The notes under the pieces: generated by a model | Told to the model about the DNA's origin: nothing | Seen by the model: only the letters and a program-made list of their open reading frames with translations | Database searches by the model: none | Program-made: the position numbers and the translations under genes | Shown: one piece after another, positions 10,424-18,470 of the stretch | Layout of the letters: every line of letters starts with the position of its first letter | How positions within the stretch are numbered: position 1 is the stretch's first letter | Assembly: GCA_964447155.1 (NCBI GenBank) | Contig: CAYURM010000014.1 | Location: forward strand, 1 to 64,000 | Origin: SMBSF63 sp034003545 | GTDB lineage: Bacteria; Chloroflexota; Anaerolineae; Anaerolineales; Anaerolineaceae | Reading direction: 5' to 3' | Length of the DNA stretch: 64,000 nt

Positions 10424-11322
10424 GAATATCTTTTGCGCGGGATGAGGAAAGAGACCAGCATCGCACCCAGGGCGAATGTGCCCAGCCCGACTTGCAGCCA
10501 GCGGAGGGATGGCATCCCTTCGCGCCGTTCGGGCAGGGGGGCGGGGATGGGCGGTGCGGTTTGCTGGATCTGGCCCTGTTCTTCCTCCGGCGGGATGCCG
10601 AGGATGACCGAATCTTCTGATCCTGCTGTGTAGGCCTTTTCTGCGACGGCAGCTTCTTCAAGCGGTGCACCTTCGGCTTCATCCGATGGCATGGCGCGCG
10701 CTATTTCTTTCTCTGCGGCGGCTGGCATGGGGGCTTCGGCTATGGCGGGAGCGGCTTCTTCCATGACCATGGTTTCCATTTCCGGTGCGGCATCTGCCAG
10801 GGGGATATCTCCCTGGGGGCCGCCGCCCAGGCCTTCCATCTCTGTAGCCATCTCGCCGCCGAGACCGGGCACGGTCTGTTTACCCCATACGAGGATCATC
10901 GGTCCTTCATCTGCTGCCGTTTCGGCAGGGGCGTTTTCCAATATCATTTCCATGGCGGGCGCGGCATCCTGGGCTGTTTGTGTCATCAGCGGCGCGCCGC
11001 CGATCAATTCAAAGGCAAAGGTCAGCATCAGCATGAGGGCAGCGGCGGAGGAGGAGAAGCGCAGAACGGGCACAAAGAAGCCGGGCTTCTGGCGGCGCGG
11101 GGCGCGCACCATGTCCGGGGTGAGGGTGAAATTGCGCGGGACGCGGCGTTTGGGCAAACTGCGCAGCATGGCGCGGGTGCGCAGCAGGTCTTCGTACTCA
11201 GCTTGCAGCGCGGCGTCACGGGACAACCGCTGTTGAAGACGGGCTGCCTTTTTAGGGGCCAGTTGTCCGTCCAAATAAGCGGAAAGTTCAGTCCAGTGGC
11301 GGGTTGTGCGCTTCCATTTCAT
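10420..11322 (-). CDS. membrane anti-sigma factor
   Basis: Protein of 300 residues just downstream of an ECF sigma gene and overlapping it by four bases, the usual place for its cognate anti-sigma factor. The N-terminus (RTTRHWTELSAYLDGQLAP) matches the helical anti-sigma domain, but the zinc-binding Cys pair of the classical HxxxCxxC motif is absent. A membrane segment lies near 84-107, then a long Ala/Glu/Met-rich outer region, and a second hydrophobic segment near 275-293 with a basic end. The two-membrane-pass design with an acidic outer loop is unusual. The sensed signal is unknown. Confidence 0.75.
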   Translation of the reverse strand: MKWKRTTRHWTELSAYLDGQLAPKKAARLQQRLSRDAALQAEYEDLLRTRAMLRSLPKRRVPRNFTLTPDMVRAPRRQKPGFFVPVLRFSSSAAALMLMLTFAFELIGGAPLMTQTAQDAAPAMEMILENAPAETAADEGPMILVWGKQTVPGLGGEMATEMEGLGGGPQGDIPLADAAPEMETMVMEEAAPAIAEAPMPAAAEKEIARAMPSDEAEGAPLEEAAVAEKAYTAGSEDSVILGIPPEEEQGQIQQTAPPIPAPLPERREGMPSLRWLQVGLGTFALGAMLVSFLIPRKRYS

Positions 11323-11930
11323 ACAGATACCTCATCCTCTAGACGAAATTCGCTGTCCCAAAGTTCCCGGAAATGAGCGAGGCAATCGCGCAGTTTATGA
11401 CGGGCGCGGGCCAAACGGCTTTTGACCGTGCCGAGGGGTTTGCCGATCGCCTTGGCCACTTCCTGGTATTCGAAATCCTGCACATCGATCATCACGGCCA
11501 CGATGCGAAAATTTTCCGGCAGGCGGGAGATACATTCTTCAATCGCCTCAGCCAGCAGGGCTTGTTCACTGTGTTCTTCGGGGGAGGGGGCGTCATCTTC
11601 CAGCCAGGTGGGGGATTCGATCTCGTCCCCGCTGTCATCAATGATGGGGTTAAGCTCCGTCTCCGGGCGGCGTTTCTGGCGGCGCAGTTCATCGTAGCAT
11701 TTGTTGGTGACCACGCGCAGCAGCCAGGCCTTGAACGACCCGCCGCGGAAAGAGGACAGGCTGTTGTAGGCGGAGATGAAGCTTTCCTGTACGGCGTCTT
11801 CGGCGGCGTCCGGGTTGACCAGAATGCGGCAGGCGACATTGAAGGCCAGTTCCTGGTGGGCCAGGATAAGACGGTTGAAAGCGTCCAGGTCGTCGTTTTG
11901 CGCGGCGTTGATCAGGGCCAGTTCGTCCAT
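11319..11930 (-). CDS. ECF-type RNA polymerase sigma factor
   Basis: Sigma-70 family protein of 203 residues with regions 2 and 4 only. Region 2 spans about 25-95 (DAAEDAVQESFISAY, then FKAWLLRVVTNKCYDELRRQ), an acidic linker follows, and region 4 at about 140-195 has the helix-turn-helix EVAKAIGKPLGTVKSRLARAR. It would redirect RNA polymerase to stress promoters when released from the neighbouring membrane anti-sigma factor. The stop codon overlaps the anti-sigma start. The ATG at 11930 is the only good start in this frame. Confidence 0.92.
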   Translation of the reverse strand: MDELALINAAQNDDLDAFNRLILAHQELAFNVACRILVNPDAAEDAVQESFISAYNSLSSFRGGSFKAWLLRVVTNKCYDELRRQKRRPETELNPIIDDSGDEIESPTWLEDDAPSPEEHSEQALLAEAIEECISRLPENFRIVAVMIDVQDFEYQEVAKAIGKPLGTVKSRLARARHKLRDCLAHFRELWDSEFRLEDEVSV

Positions 11931-11995
11931 AAATGGGATTATATCTCAAAAGGGAATGGGTAACCCGGTAATTAGGGATTGAGGCGAGGGAATCG

Positions 11996-12028
11996 TCAAT
12001 TCGTTGATCAGGCAATCAGGGATCAGGA
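11996..12028 (+). repeat. dispersed repeat, copy 2
   Basis: CGTCAATTCGTTGATCAGG followed by CAATCAGGGATCAGG matches the minus-strand sequence at 3885-3917. Just downstream, near 12137-12152, GGGGTGCAGTTGAG resembles the arm of the hairpin repeats at 45977 and 47941. The remainder of 11931-12180 shows no gene. Confidence 0.6.
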
Positions 12029-12180
12029 AATGTGTAGCACCACGGAGCGAAGCAGCAAAGGGAAACGAAAAATTTGGTCATCCAAGGGGGAAGACAGACA
12101 GGTCACGCGCAGCGCCTGTCCACAGCTACAGCAGGTGGGGTGCAGTTGAGCGGAGGGGTTTGCCGCTCTACGTTTCCTGC

Positions 12181-13104
12181 TTACTCAACCCCCGCCAGGG
12201 CATCGGCGATGCGGATGAAGTCGTCCGTGCGCAGCCGGTCGCCGGAGTGGGGCGGCCACTGGCCCTGGAGCTGTTCCTGCCAGGCGGCAGGGATGGCGTT
12301 AAGGCCATAGGCGGCACCGGCCAGGGCGCCGGTCACACTGGCGGCGGTGTCGGCATCCTGCCCCAGGTTGGCAACCTGCACCACGGCTTCGCTGAAGGAG
12401 GTGGTGTTCATCAGTCCCCAGATGGCGCTTTCCAGGGTATGGCGCACCCAGCCAGTGTTTTGCAGGTCTTTGCGCTGCTGGCGGGGCGCATTTTCGATCA
12501 GCTGACGGAAATTGTCGGAGAGTTCGACAGATTGCAGGGCCGCCTGAAAAGCTTCCTGCTTCGGTACACCCTGAATGAGATCCACGATCATCAGGTTGGT
12601 GAAGACGCAGGCGGCCTGGCAGTCGGGGTGGGGGTGGGTGATCTGGCTCTGCAGGCGGGTGTCGGCGATGCGCTCGGAGCGGCCCTGGAGCCAGGCCAGG
12701 GCCACCGGCCAGCAGCGCATCAGTGAGCCGTTGCCTGCGCTATCCGGCATTTCCAGTTGGGTGCGTACCAGCACTTCCTCGAAAGGGTGGCCGGCAGCCA
12801 GCCAGCTGAGGATGCGGTTGGTCTGAATGCCGATGTCGGGCGGGTGGGTGCGGAACCAGGCAACAAAACGCTGGATGAGGTCATCCGGGTCAAGCGGTTT
12901 TTGGAACAGAAGGGATTCCGCCAGAGCGAGCGCCATTTCGGTGTCGTCGGTGAAACTGCCGGCAGGCATGCGCCCGTCCTGCATTTCACGCACGAGGGCG
13001 TTTTCCGGGCTAGGCGGCCCGAATTCGAGGGGCATGCCGAGGGCATCGCCGATGGCAGCGCCTACAGCACAGCCGCGCACACGGTTTTGGATGGCAGGGT
13101 GCAT
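12181..13104 (-). CDS. ADP-ribosylglycohydrolase family protein
   Basis: Predicted ADP-ribosyl hydrolase of 307 residues (DraG/ARH fold). The metal-binding signature is clear: GAAIGDALGMPLEF near 15-28, FTDDTEMA near 52-59, and near the C-terminus GQDADTAASVTGALAGA, which gives the second Mg-binding Asp-x-Asp-Thr site. The enzyme would remove ADP-ribose from protein or a small molecule; the target is unknown. It begins three bases after the stop codon of the large TPR gene and has no strong ribosome site of its own, so it is probably translated by coupling. Confidence 0.88.
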   Translation of the reverse strand: MHPAIQNRVRGCAVGAAIGDALGMPLEFGPPSPENALVREMQDGRMPAGSFTDDTEMALALAESLLFQKPLDPDDLIQRFVAWFRTHPPDIGIQTNRILSWLAAGHPFEEVLVRTQLEMPDSAGNGSLMRCWPVALAWLQGRSERIADTRLQSQITHPHPDCQAACVFTNLMIVDLIQGVPKQEAFQAALQSVELSDNFRQLIENAPRQQRKDLQNTGWVRHTLESAIWGLMNTTSFSEAVVQVANLGQDADTAASVTGALAGAAYGLNAIPAAWQEQLQGQWPPHSGDRLRTDDFIRIADALAGVE

Positions 13105-13107
13105 GAT

Positions 13108-15435
13108 CTATCTGGCTCTCAACTGGATGAGGGCTTTCTGGTATTCGTGAAGATTGGAAGGACTGAGCTTGATGATGGCCTCCACGACTTCAATGGCCTC
13201 GGCATTCCTGTCCTGGTCGACGAGTTTGTTGGCCAGCATGTCGAGGTGGGTGACGGCCTGTTCACGCCGGCCGGCGATGGTGTAGATTTGGGCCAGTTTC
13301 ATGTGCAGATCAACCTTGTCAGGCATCAGATCCAGCACCTGGCCAAGGAAGCCGATGGCGACGCTGTGCTTGCCGGCATTTGCCAGCAGACTGATGAAAC
13401 GGTCAATCTCTGTCATGGCAACCTGTTCCTGTCCGAGACGGTAGTTGAGGTCAACCAGTTCAATGCGCACATCGGGGTCTTCAGGCTCGAGGGTGCGGAT
13501 TTGTTCGAGGACGCGCACAGCCTGACGCCAGTCGAGACGCTGGCGGTCGATGTCGGCCAGCTTGGTAAGGATCTTGATATTCCACTGCTGGTTGCTGCGG
13601 GAGCGCTGGGTCATGCGCAGGGCTTCGGTATAGGTTTCGCGGGCCATATCCAGTTCGGCAAGCTGATAATAGACGTTCGCCAGTTCCATGTATTGTTCCA
13701 AAACCTCATTGATTTCGCCCTGGGCGGCGAGCAGGTTGATGAGCTGCTTGCGGATGGAGATATCCATGGGCACCACACGGGTCACCTTGTTCAGCAGGCG
13801 GGCTGCCTGGGCAGCCTCGCCGCGCAGGTTATAGAGCTGCGAGATGAGCAGGAATTTATCGACCGCTTTGGAGGGCTGGTCCTCTTTCATCAGGATTTCA
13901 GCGATCTGGGTGTGCATGGGCAGGAAGGTGGGCGAATATTGCAGGGTATGGAAGGCTTCTTCCATCGCGGAGCGGGTTTTGTCACGCTGAATGAGCTGGG
14001 TGACGAAAGACAGCGATTCGATCACCTCACCACTGCTGGTTTGCAGCAGTATTTCAGCCAGGGGAACGGGCGGGGAATCCGGTGAACCCTGGGGCAGCTG
14101 CTCACGCGCGGCTTTCAGATGCTGGCGCCAGTCAGGGCGCAAGGTCTGTGCGGTAATGCTCTTATAGATGCCCCGCAGGGTTTTGAGGTCCGTTTCCTGC
14201 GATTGGGCTTCGATCAATGGCTCGTAGAGCTGCTTCAAGTCAGCGGCCTGCTCTGCGGGCACAACGGCGGCGTCGGCCAGCCGCAGGGCCTGCACACAGG
14301 CAGCGGCGGCTTCACCGTCTTTGTCTGCGCGGTGATAGAGTTCGGCCATCAAGAGGTACGAAGCGAGGGCATAGTCAGGATGTTTGACGGAATGACGCAG
14401 CTGGGTGAGGGCTTCTTCGGCCATGTTTTGCTCTTTTTGCAGCAGGCCGAGATCGAAATAGGCGGCAGCGTGATTCAGACCGGCCCCGACGGCGCGGGAA
14501 AGTTCGCTGGTCGCTTTTTTGAAATCGCCGCGAGATTGCAGCTCAATCGCCTGGCCGATGTGCAGCTGGATGCGGCTGCGGTTTGCCTCTCCGGCGGGCA
14601 TGCTGGATTTGCCGCCGGTAAGGGCGGAAAGTCCGCGCCGGTGGCCGCTATTGCCGCTATCGAGGACATCCCCCTGCTCGAAAAGCAGGTCCGCCAGGGC
14701 GGCCAGTGCCAGGCGGCGGGCCTCGGCGATGGGGTCCTGTGAGGTTTTGGGGGATTTTGGAGCGGATGGAGACGACAATGGGCCGGTTTTCTTTTTTGAA
14801 GGCGCCGATGAAGCGGGTTTGGGGGCTTCGGGCAGAGGCAGGGGGTGGCGGCCTTGCAGAGCGTTTTTGGCTTGCAGGGCGTCCACATGGTCTGGCACGA
14901 GGCGCAGCGCGTAGTCTACCAGTTCGATGGCTTTGCTGGTTTCTCCACGGTGCTGCATCAGGCTGGCAATGCTGATGTACTCATGGACGGCATCCAGTTT
15001 GCGGTCCAGCCGTTCGTGCACCAGAGCCAGTTTGCGGTGCGCGTCGAGGTTGCCGGGATCAAAGGCCAGGACTTTATGCCAGTTGTCAATGGCCTTTTCG
15101 ACATCGCGTTGTTTCAGGTACAGGTCTGCGGCCTGGAGATAAGCCTGAATGGCTTCCGGCTGCATGCCTTGCAGGTCATTGATCTCAGCGATTTTTTCGA
15201 ATGGCAGGGGATCGTTGGGAGAGAGGGTGCTGGCTTTTTCATAGAGACCAAGCGCTTCATCAAAATCTTTTAATTCGAAGAGAGCCAGCCCATAACTGGT
15301 CAGGGCGGTGGCGTTGTCGGGGCTGATGTCGATCGCCTGGCGGTAAAACCCGGCAGCTTTTTCCCATTTCTGATCCCAGGCGGCAGAATGTCCCTGGTTC
15401 ATTGCTCTTCGAAATGCGTTCTGGATTCCTGTCAT
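13108..15435 (-). CDS. large TPR-repeat protein
   Basis: Protein of 775 residues made mostly of tetratricopeptide repeats. TPR-like pairs of helices are visible from about residue 20 to 190 (for instance AAGFYRQAIDISPDNATALTS), then a Pro/Ser/Lys-rich linker near 200-235, and many more repeats to the end. No catalytic motif, signal peptide or membrane segment was found, so it is probably a cytoplasmic scaffold. It precedes the ADP-ribosylglycohydrolase gene in the same operon, which hints that the two act together, but this is inference only. Confidence 0.85.
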   Translation of the reverse strand: MTGIQNAFRRAMNQGHSAAWDQKWEKAAGFYRQAIDISPDNATALTSYGLALFELKDFDEALGLYEKASTLSPNDPLPFEKIAEINDLQGMQPEAIQAYLQAADLYLKQRDVEKAIDNWHKVLAFDPGNLDAHRKLALVHERLDRKLDAVHEYISIASLMQHRGETSKAIELVDYALRLVPDHVDALQAKNALQGRHPLPLPEAPKPASSAPSKKKTGPLSSPSAPKSPKTSQDPIAEARRLALAALADLLFEQGDVLDSGNSGHRRGLSALTGGKSSMPAGEANRSRIQLHIGQAIELQSRGDFKKATSELSRAVGAGLNHAAAYFDLGLLQKEQNMAEEALTQLRHSVKHPDYALASYLLMAELYHRADKDGEAAAACVQALRLADAAVVPAEQAADLKQLYEPLIEAQSQETDLKTLRGIYKSITAQTLRPDWRQHLKAAREQLPQGSPDSPPVPLAEILLQTSSGEVIESLSFVTQLIQRDKTRSAMEEAFHTLQYSPTFLPMHTQIAEILMKEDQPSKAVDKFLLISQLYNLRGEAAQAARLLNKVTRVVPMDISIRKQLINLLAAQGEINEVLEQYMELANVYYQLAELDMARETYTEALRMTQRSRSNQQWNIKILTKLADIDRQRLDWRQAVRVLEQIRTLEPEDPDVRIELVDLNYRLGQEQVAMTEIDRFISLLANAGKHSVAIGFLGQVLDLMPDKVDLHMKLAQIYTIAGRREQAVTHLDMLANKLVDQDRNAEAIEVVEAIIKLSPSNLHEYQKALIQLRAR

Positions 15436-15521
15436 ACGTTCACCATCATGTGTTAAACCATCGATTCAGTTCATGTTTTGCTGCTGTTGTGCGAGAAATA
15501 TCTTTCAAGATATTTGCCCTT

Positions 15522-15579
15522 GTAGTAATCACTTCAGTGGTTATTTTTTGCAGGCAGTAACGACTAAAGTCGTTACTGC
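15522..15579. repeat. double palindrome of the GTAG family
   Basis: GTAG is followed by the palindrome TAATCACT-TC-AGTGGTTA (one G:T-type mismatch) and, after 14 bases, TAACGACT-AA-AGTCGTTA. The same pair of palindromes forms the core of the 124-bp tandem unit at 44091-44402, and each half occurs alone at 50205 and 54153. It lies upstream of the TPR gene and downstream of no gene end, as polA is read towards 15664. Confidence 0.8.
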
Positions 15580-15663
15580 ATTTATGGTTCACTCTTGCAG
15601 GCAATCATAACTGAAGCTGCCTGGCTTGCTGTCAGTTTGTTTGTCTATATGATTATACAGAGT

Positions 15664-18447
15664 TTAACTGTTTTTGTATGGTTTCAGTGTACCCCAACTA
15701 TCACCCGAGCGGGCATCGGTGAGCAGGGGGATGCTGAGCGGGTAGGTGTTTTCCATTGTGGTCTGGGTGGTGCGTACGGTTTCGTCCAATTCCGCTTCCG
15801 GGCATTCCAGGATCAACTCATCGTGAATTTGCAGGGAGATTTGGGCTTTCAGTCCGGCGTCCAGCAGGGCCGGGGGCAGCTGGATCATTGCCAGTTTCAT
15901 GATGTCAGCGGCGGTGCCCTGGATGGGGGCGTTGATCGCTTCGCGTTCCTCACGGCGGCGCAGGTTGTTGTTGGTCTGGCGTTGCAAATTGGGGAAGTAA
16001 CGCCGCCGGCCGAGCAGGGTTTCAACATAGCCTGTATCTGCTGCGGATTGGCGGAGGCCATCCAGGTACTCTTTCACTTTGGGGAACTGCTCAAAATAGG
16101 CGCTGACGAAATTTTCGGCTTCTGCCAGGGTAAGACCGGTGGTGTTGGTGAGGCCAAAGGGGCTCATGCCATAGATGAGACCGAAGTTGATCGCTTTGGC
16201 ATGCCGGCGCTGTTCTTTGCTGACCTCTTTCAGGGGAATGTCGTAAATCGCGGCGGCGGTGGTGGCGTGGATGTCCTGTCCGGCGCGGAAGGCGGCCAGC
16301 ATGGCTTTGTCTCCAGACATGTGGGCGACGATGCGCAGCTCGATCTGCGAATAGTCCACGGCGACCAGCAAGCAGCCGGGGGCAGCCACAAAACCGTTGC
16401 GCACCCTGCGTCCCAGGTCGGTGCGGGTGGGGATGTTCTGTAAATTGGGATTGTTGGAGGAGATGCGCCCGGTGACGGTGCCGGTTTGGTTAAAGGAAGT
16501 ATGCACCCGCCCGGTGAGGGGGTTGATCTGCTTGGGCAGGGCGTCTACGTAGGTGGACTGGAGTTTGGTTACCTCGCGGTATTCAAGCAGCCAGTTGATG
16601 ACCGGATGCTGGTTTTCCATGGCTTCCAGTACGCTGGCTGAGGTGGAGTAGTGCCCGCTGCTGGTTTTCTTGCGGGTGGGCGGGGTCAGGCCGAGGTTTT
16701 CGAACAGGGCGGTGGAAAGCTGCTGGGTAGAGTTGAGGTTGAAGGTATATCCCACTGCCTGAAAGACTTTTTCCTGCAGTTCTTCCTGGCGCTGCAGCAA
16801 TTCCTCTGAAAATTTTTCGAAGAAAGCTGTGTCAAGGGTGATGCCGACTTGTTCCATCTGCGCCAGAACGGGCACGAGGGGCATTTCCATGGTGGTGAAG
16901 ATGCCGGTGGCGTTGACTTCTGCCATTTTTTGCTGTACCACGGGTTTGAGCTGCAGGGTGACATCTGCGTCAGCGGCGGCGTAGGCGGCAGCATCTTCAA
17001 TGCTGGTTTTGTCCATGGTGATCTGCGATTTCCCGCTGCCGATGAGCTGATCGATGTGAGTCATGCGGATGCCCAGCTCATCCTGGGCCATATCTTTCAG
17101 GCCGAGATGGCGCGATGCCGGGGCGATCAGAAAAGCGGCGATCATCGTGTCAAAACTGTAGGGATCAATTTTCAGTCCGTTACGCTCAAGGATGATCCCG
17201 TCGTATTTGAGATTATGGCCGACTTTAACTTTGGCAGGGTCTGTCATGGCTGGATGCAGGGCCTCAATGACGGTCTCAATGGGCAATTGGGGTTGATCGG
17301 TTTGATGGCCGACGGGGATATAGTATCCCTGTCCAGCCTGTACAGACAGCGAGATGCCGACCAGTTCGGCCAGCATAGGGTCGGTGGAGGTAGTTTCGGT
17401 ATCCAGGGCGATCACATCGGCTGCTTTAAGGGCTTCACACAGGGCGGCCAGCGCTTCCTGGTTGTTGACCAGGATCACTTCGGGTGTATAGCTGCCCTGG
17501 ATGCCGACCCGTTTGGCGGGCTCGCCGAACAGGGATAACTGCTGGTCGCCGAGCGGGGACTGGTCAGTGGAGAGGATGTTGCGCAGGCGGGTGCGCAGGG
17601 TTTTGAATTCCATCTCCTGGAAGAAGTCGTCTACTGCGGCCAGGTCAATATGTTTGGTGTTGGCAGCTTCCATATCCAGGGTGATTTCGACATCGGTGCG
17701 GATGCGGGCGAGATCGTAGCTCAATTCGGCGGACTCACGATTGCCGCGCAGGCGGTTCTGGGCGCGGGTGGGCAGGTCGTCGATATGCGCATAGATATCT
17801 GCAAGGGTTTCGTAGTCCTGCAGCAGGTCAATGGCGGTTTTTTTGCCGATACCGGGCACGCCGGGGATGTTATCGGAGGAGTCGCCGGCCAGGGCCTTGA
17901 AGTCTACCACCTGTTTGGGGCGGATACCCATATATGCGACCACGTCTTTGGCGGTGAAGTCGCGCGAGTCGGACAGGCTTTTGCCGGGTAGATTGACGAT
18001 GATGCGGTCGTCGACCAGCTGCAACAGATCGCGGTCACCGGTGAGGATCTTGACGCCAAAGCCCTGCCGTACAGCATCCTGAGCGATGCTGCCGAGGACG
18101 TCATCCGCTTCAAAGCCTTCTTTTTCCAGGCGGGGCAGATGAAAGGCATCGACGAGCTGGAAAATGCGGTCAAACTGGGCGCGCAGGTCATCCGGCATTT
18201 TTTCACGCGTGCCTTTGTATTCGGGAAAAATGTCATCGCGGAAGGTCTTGCCTGTATCAAAAACAACAGCCAGATATTCGGGATGATCCTGTTCCAGCAG
18301 GCGCAGGAGGACGCTGGCAAAGCCATATACGCCAGCAGTGGGTTCTCCGCTGCTGGTTTGGAAGCGGCCGCCGCCGGCGGCGCTGAGGGCGTAATAGGTA
18401 CGATAGGCCAGGGCATGGCCGTCAATGAGATAAAGAACAGGGGGCAT
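15664..18447 (-). CDS. polA: DNA polymerase I
   Basis: Replication and repair polymerase of 927 residues. Domains in order: 5'-3' flap exonuclease (1 to about 290; LYLIDGHALAYR, GDSSDNIPGVPGIG), 3'-5' exonuclease (about 325-510) and polymerase A (about 530-927). The proofreading residues appear intact: ALDTETTS, HNLKYDG and YAAADADV correspond to Exo I, II and III. Polymerase motifs A (VDYSQIELR), B (RRHAKAINFGLIYG) and C (IHDELILEC) are all present. Length matches the three-domain bacterial enzyme. The ATG at 18447 is the first methionine of the conserved start MPPVLYLIDG. Confidence 0.96.
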   Translation of the reverse strand: MPPVLYLIDGHALAYRTYYALSAAGGGRFQTSSGEPTAGVYGFASVLLRLLEQDHPEYLAVVFDTGKTFRDDIFPEYKGTREKMPDDLRAQFDRIFQLVDAFHLPRLEKEGFEADDVLGSIAQDAVRQGFGVKILTGDRDLLQLVDDRIIVNLPGKSLSDSRDFTAKDVVAYMGIRPKQVVDFKALAGDSSDNIPGVPGIGKKTAIDLLQDYETLADIYAHIDDLPTRAQNRLRGNRESAELSYDLARIRTDVEITLDMEAANTKHIDLAAVDDFFQEMEFKTLRTRLRNILSTDQSPLGDQQLSLFGEPAKRVGIQGSYTPEVILVNNQEALAALCEALKAADVIALDTETTSTDPMLAELVGISLSVQAGQGYYIPVGHQTDQPQLPIETVIEALHPAMTDPAKVKVGHNLKYDGIILERNGLKIDPYSFDTMIAAFLIAPASRHLGLKDMAQDELGIRMTHIDQLIGSGKSQITMDKTSIEDAAAYAAADADVTLQLKPVVQQKMAEVNATGIFTTMEMPLVPVLAQMEQVGITLDTAFFEKFSEELLQRQEELQEKVFQAVGYTFNLNSTQQLSTALFENLGLTPPTRKKTSSGHYSTSASVLEAMENQHPVINWLLEYREVTKLQSTYVDALPKQINPLTGRVHTSFNQTGTVTGRISSNNPNLQNIPTRTDLGRRVRNGFVAAPGCLLVAVDYSQIELRIVAHMSGDKAMLAAFRAGQDIHATTAAAIYDIPLKEVSKEQRRHAKAINFGLIYGMSPFGLTNTTGLTLAEAENFVSAYFEQFPKVKEYLDGLRQSAADTGYVETLLGRRRYFPNLQRQTNNNLRRREEREAINAPIQGTAADIMKLAMIQLPPALLDAGLKAQISLQIHDELILECPEAELDETVRTTQTTMENTYPLSIPLLTDARSGDSWGTLKPYKNS

Positions 18448-18470
18448 GGGTATCCTTGTTTGGTGTGAGT

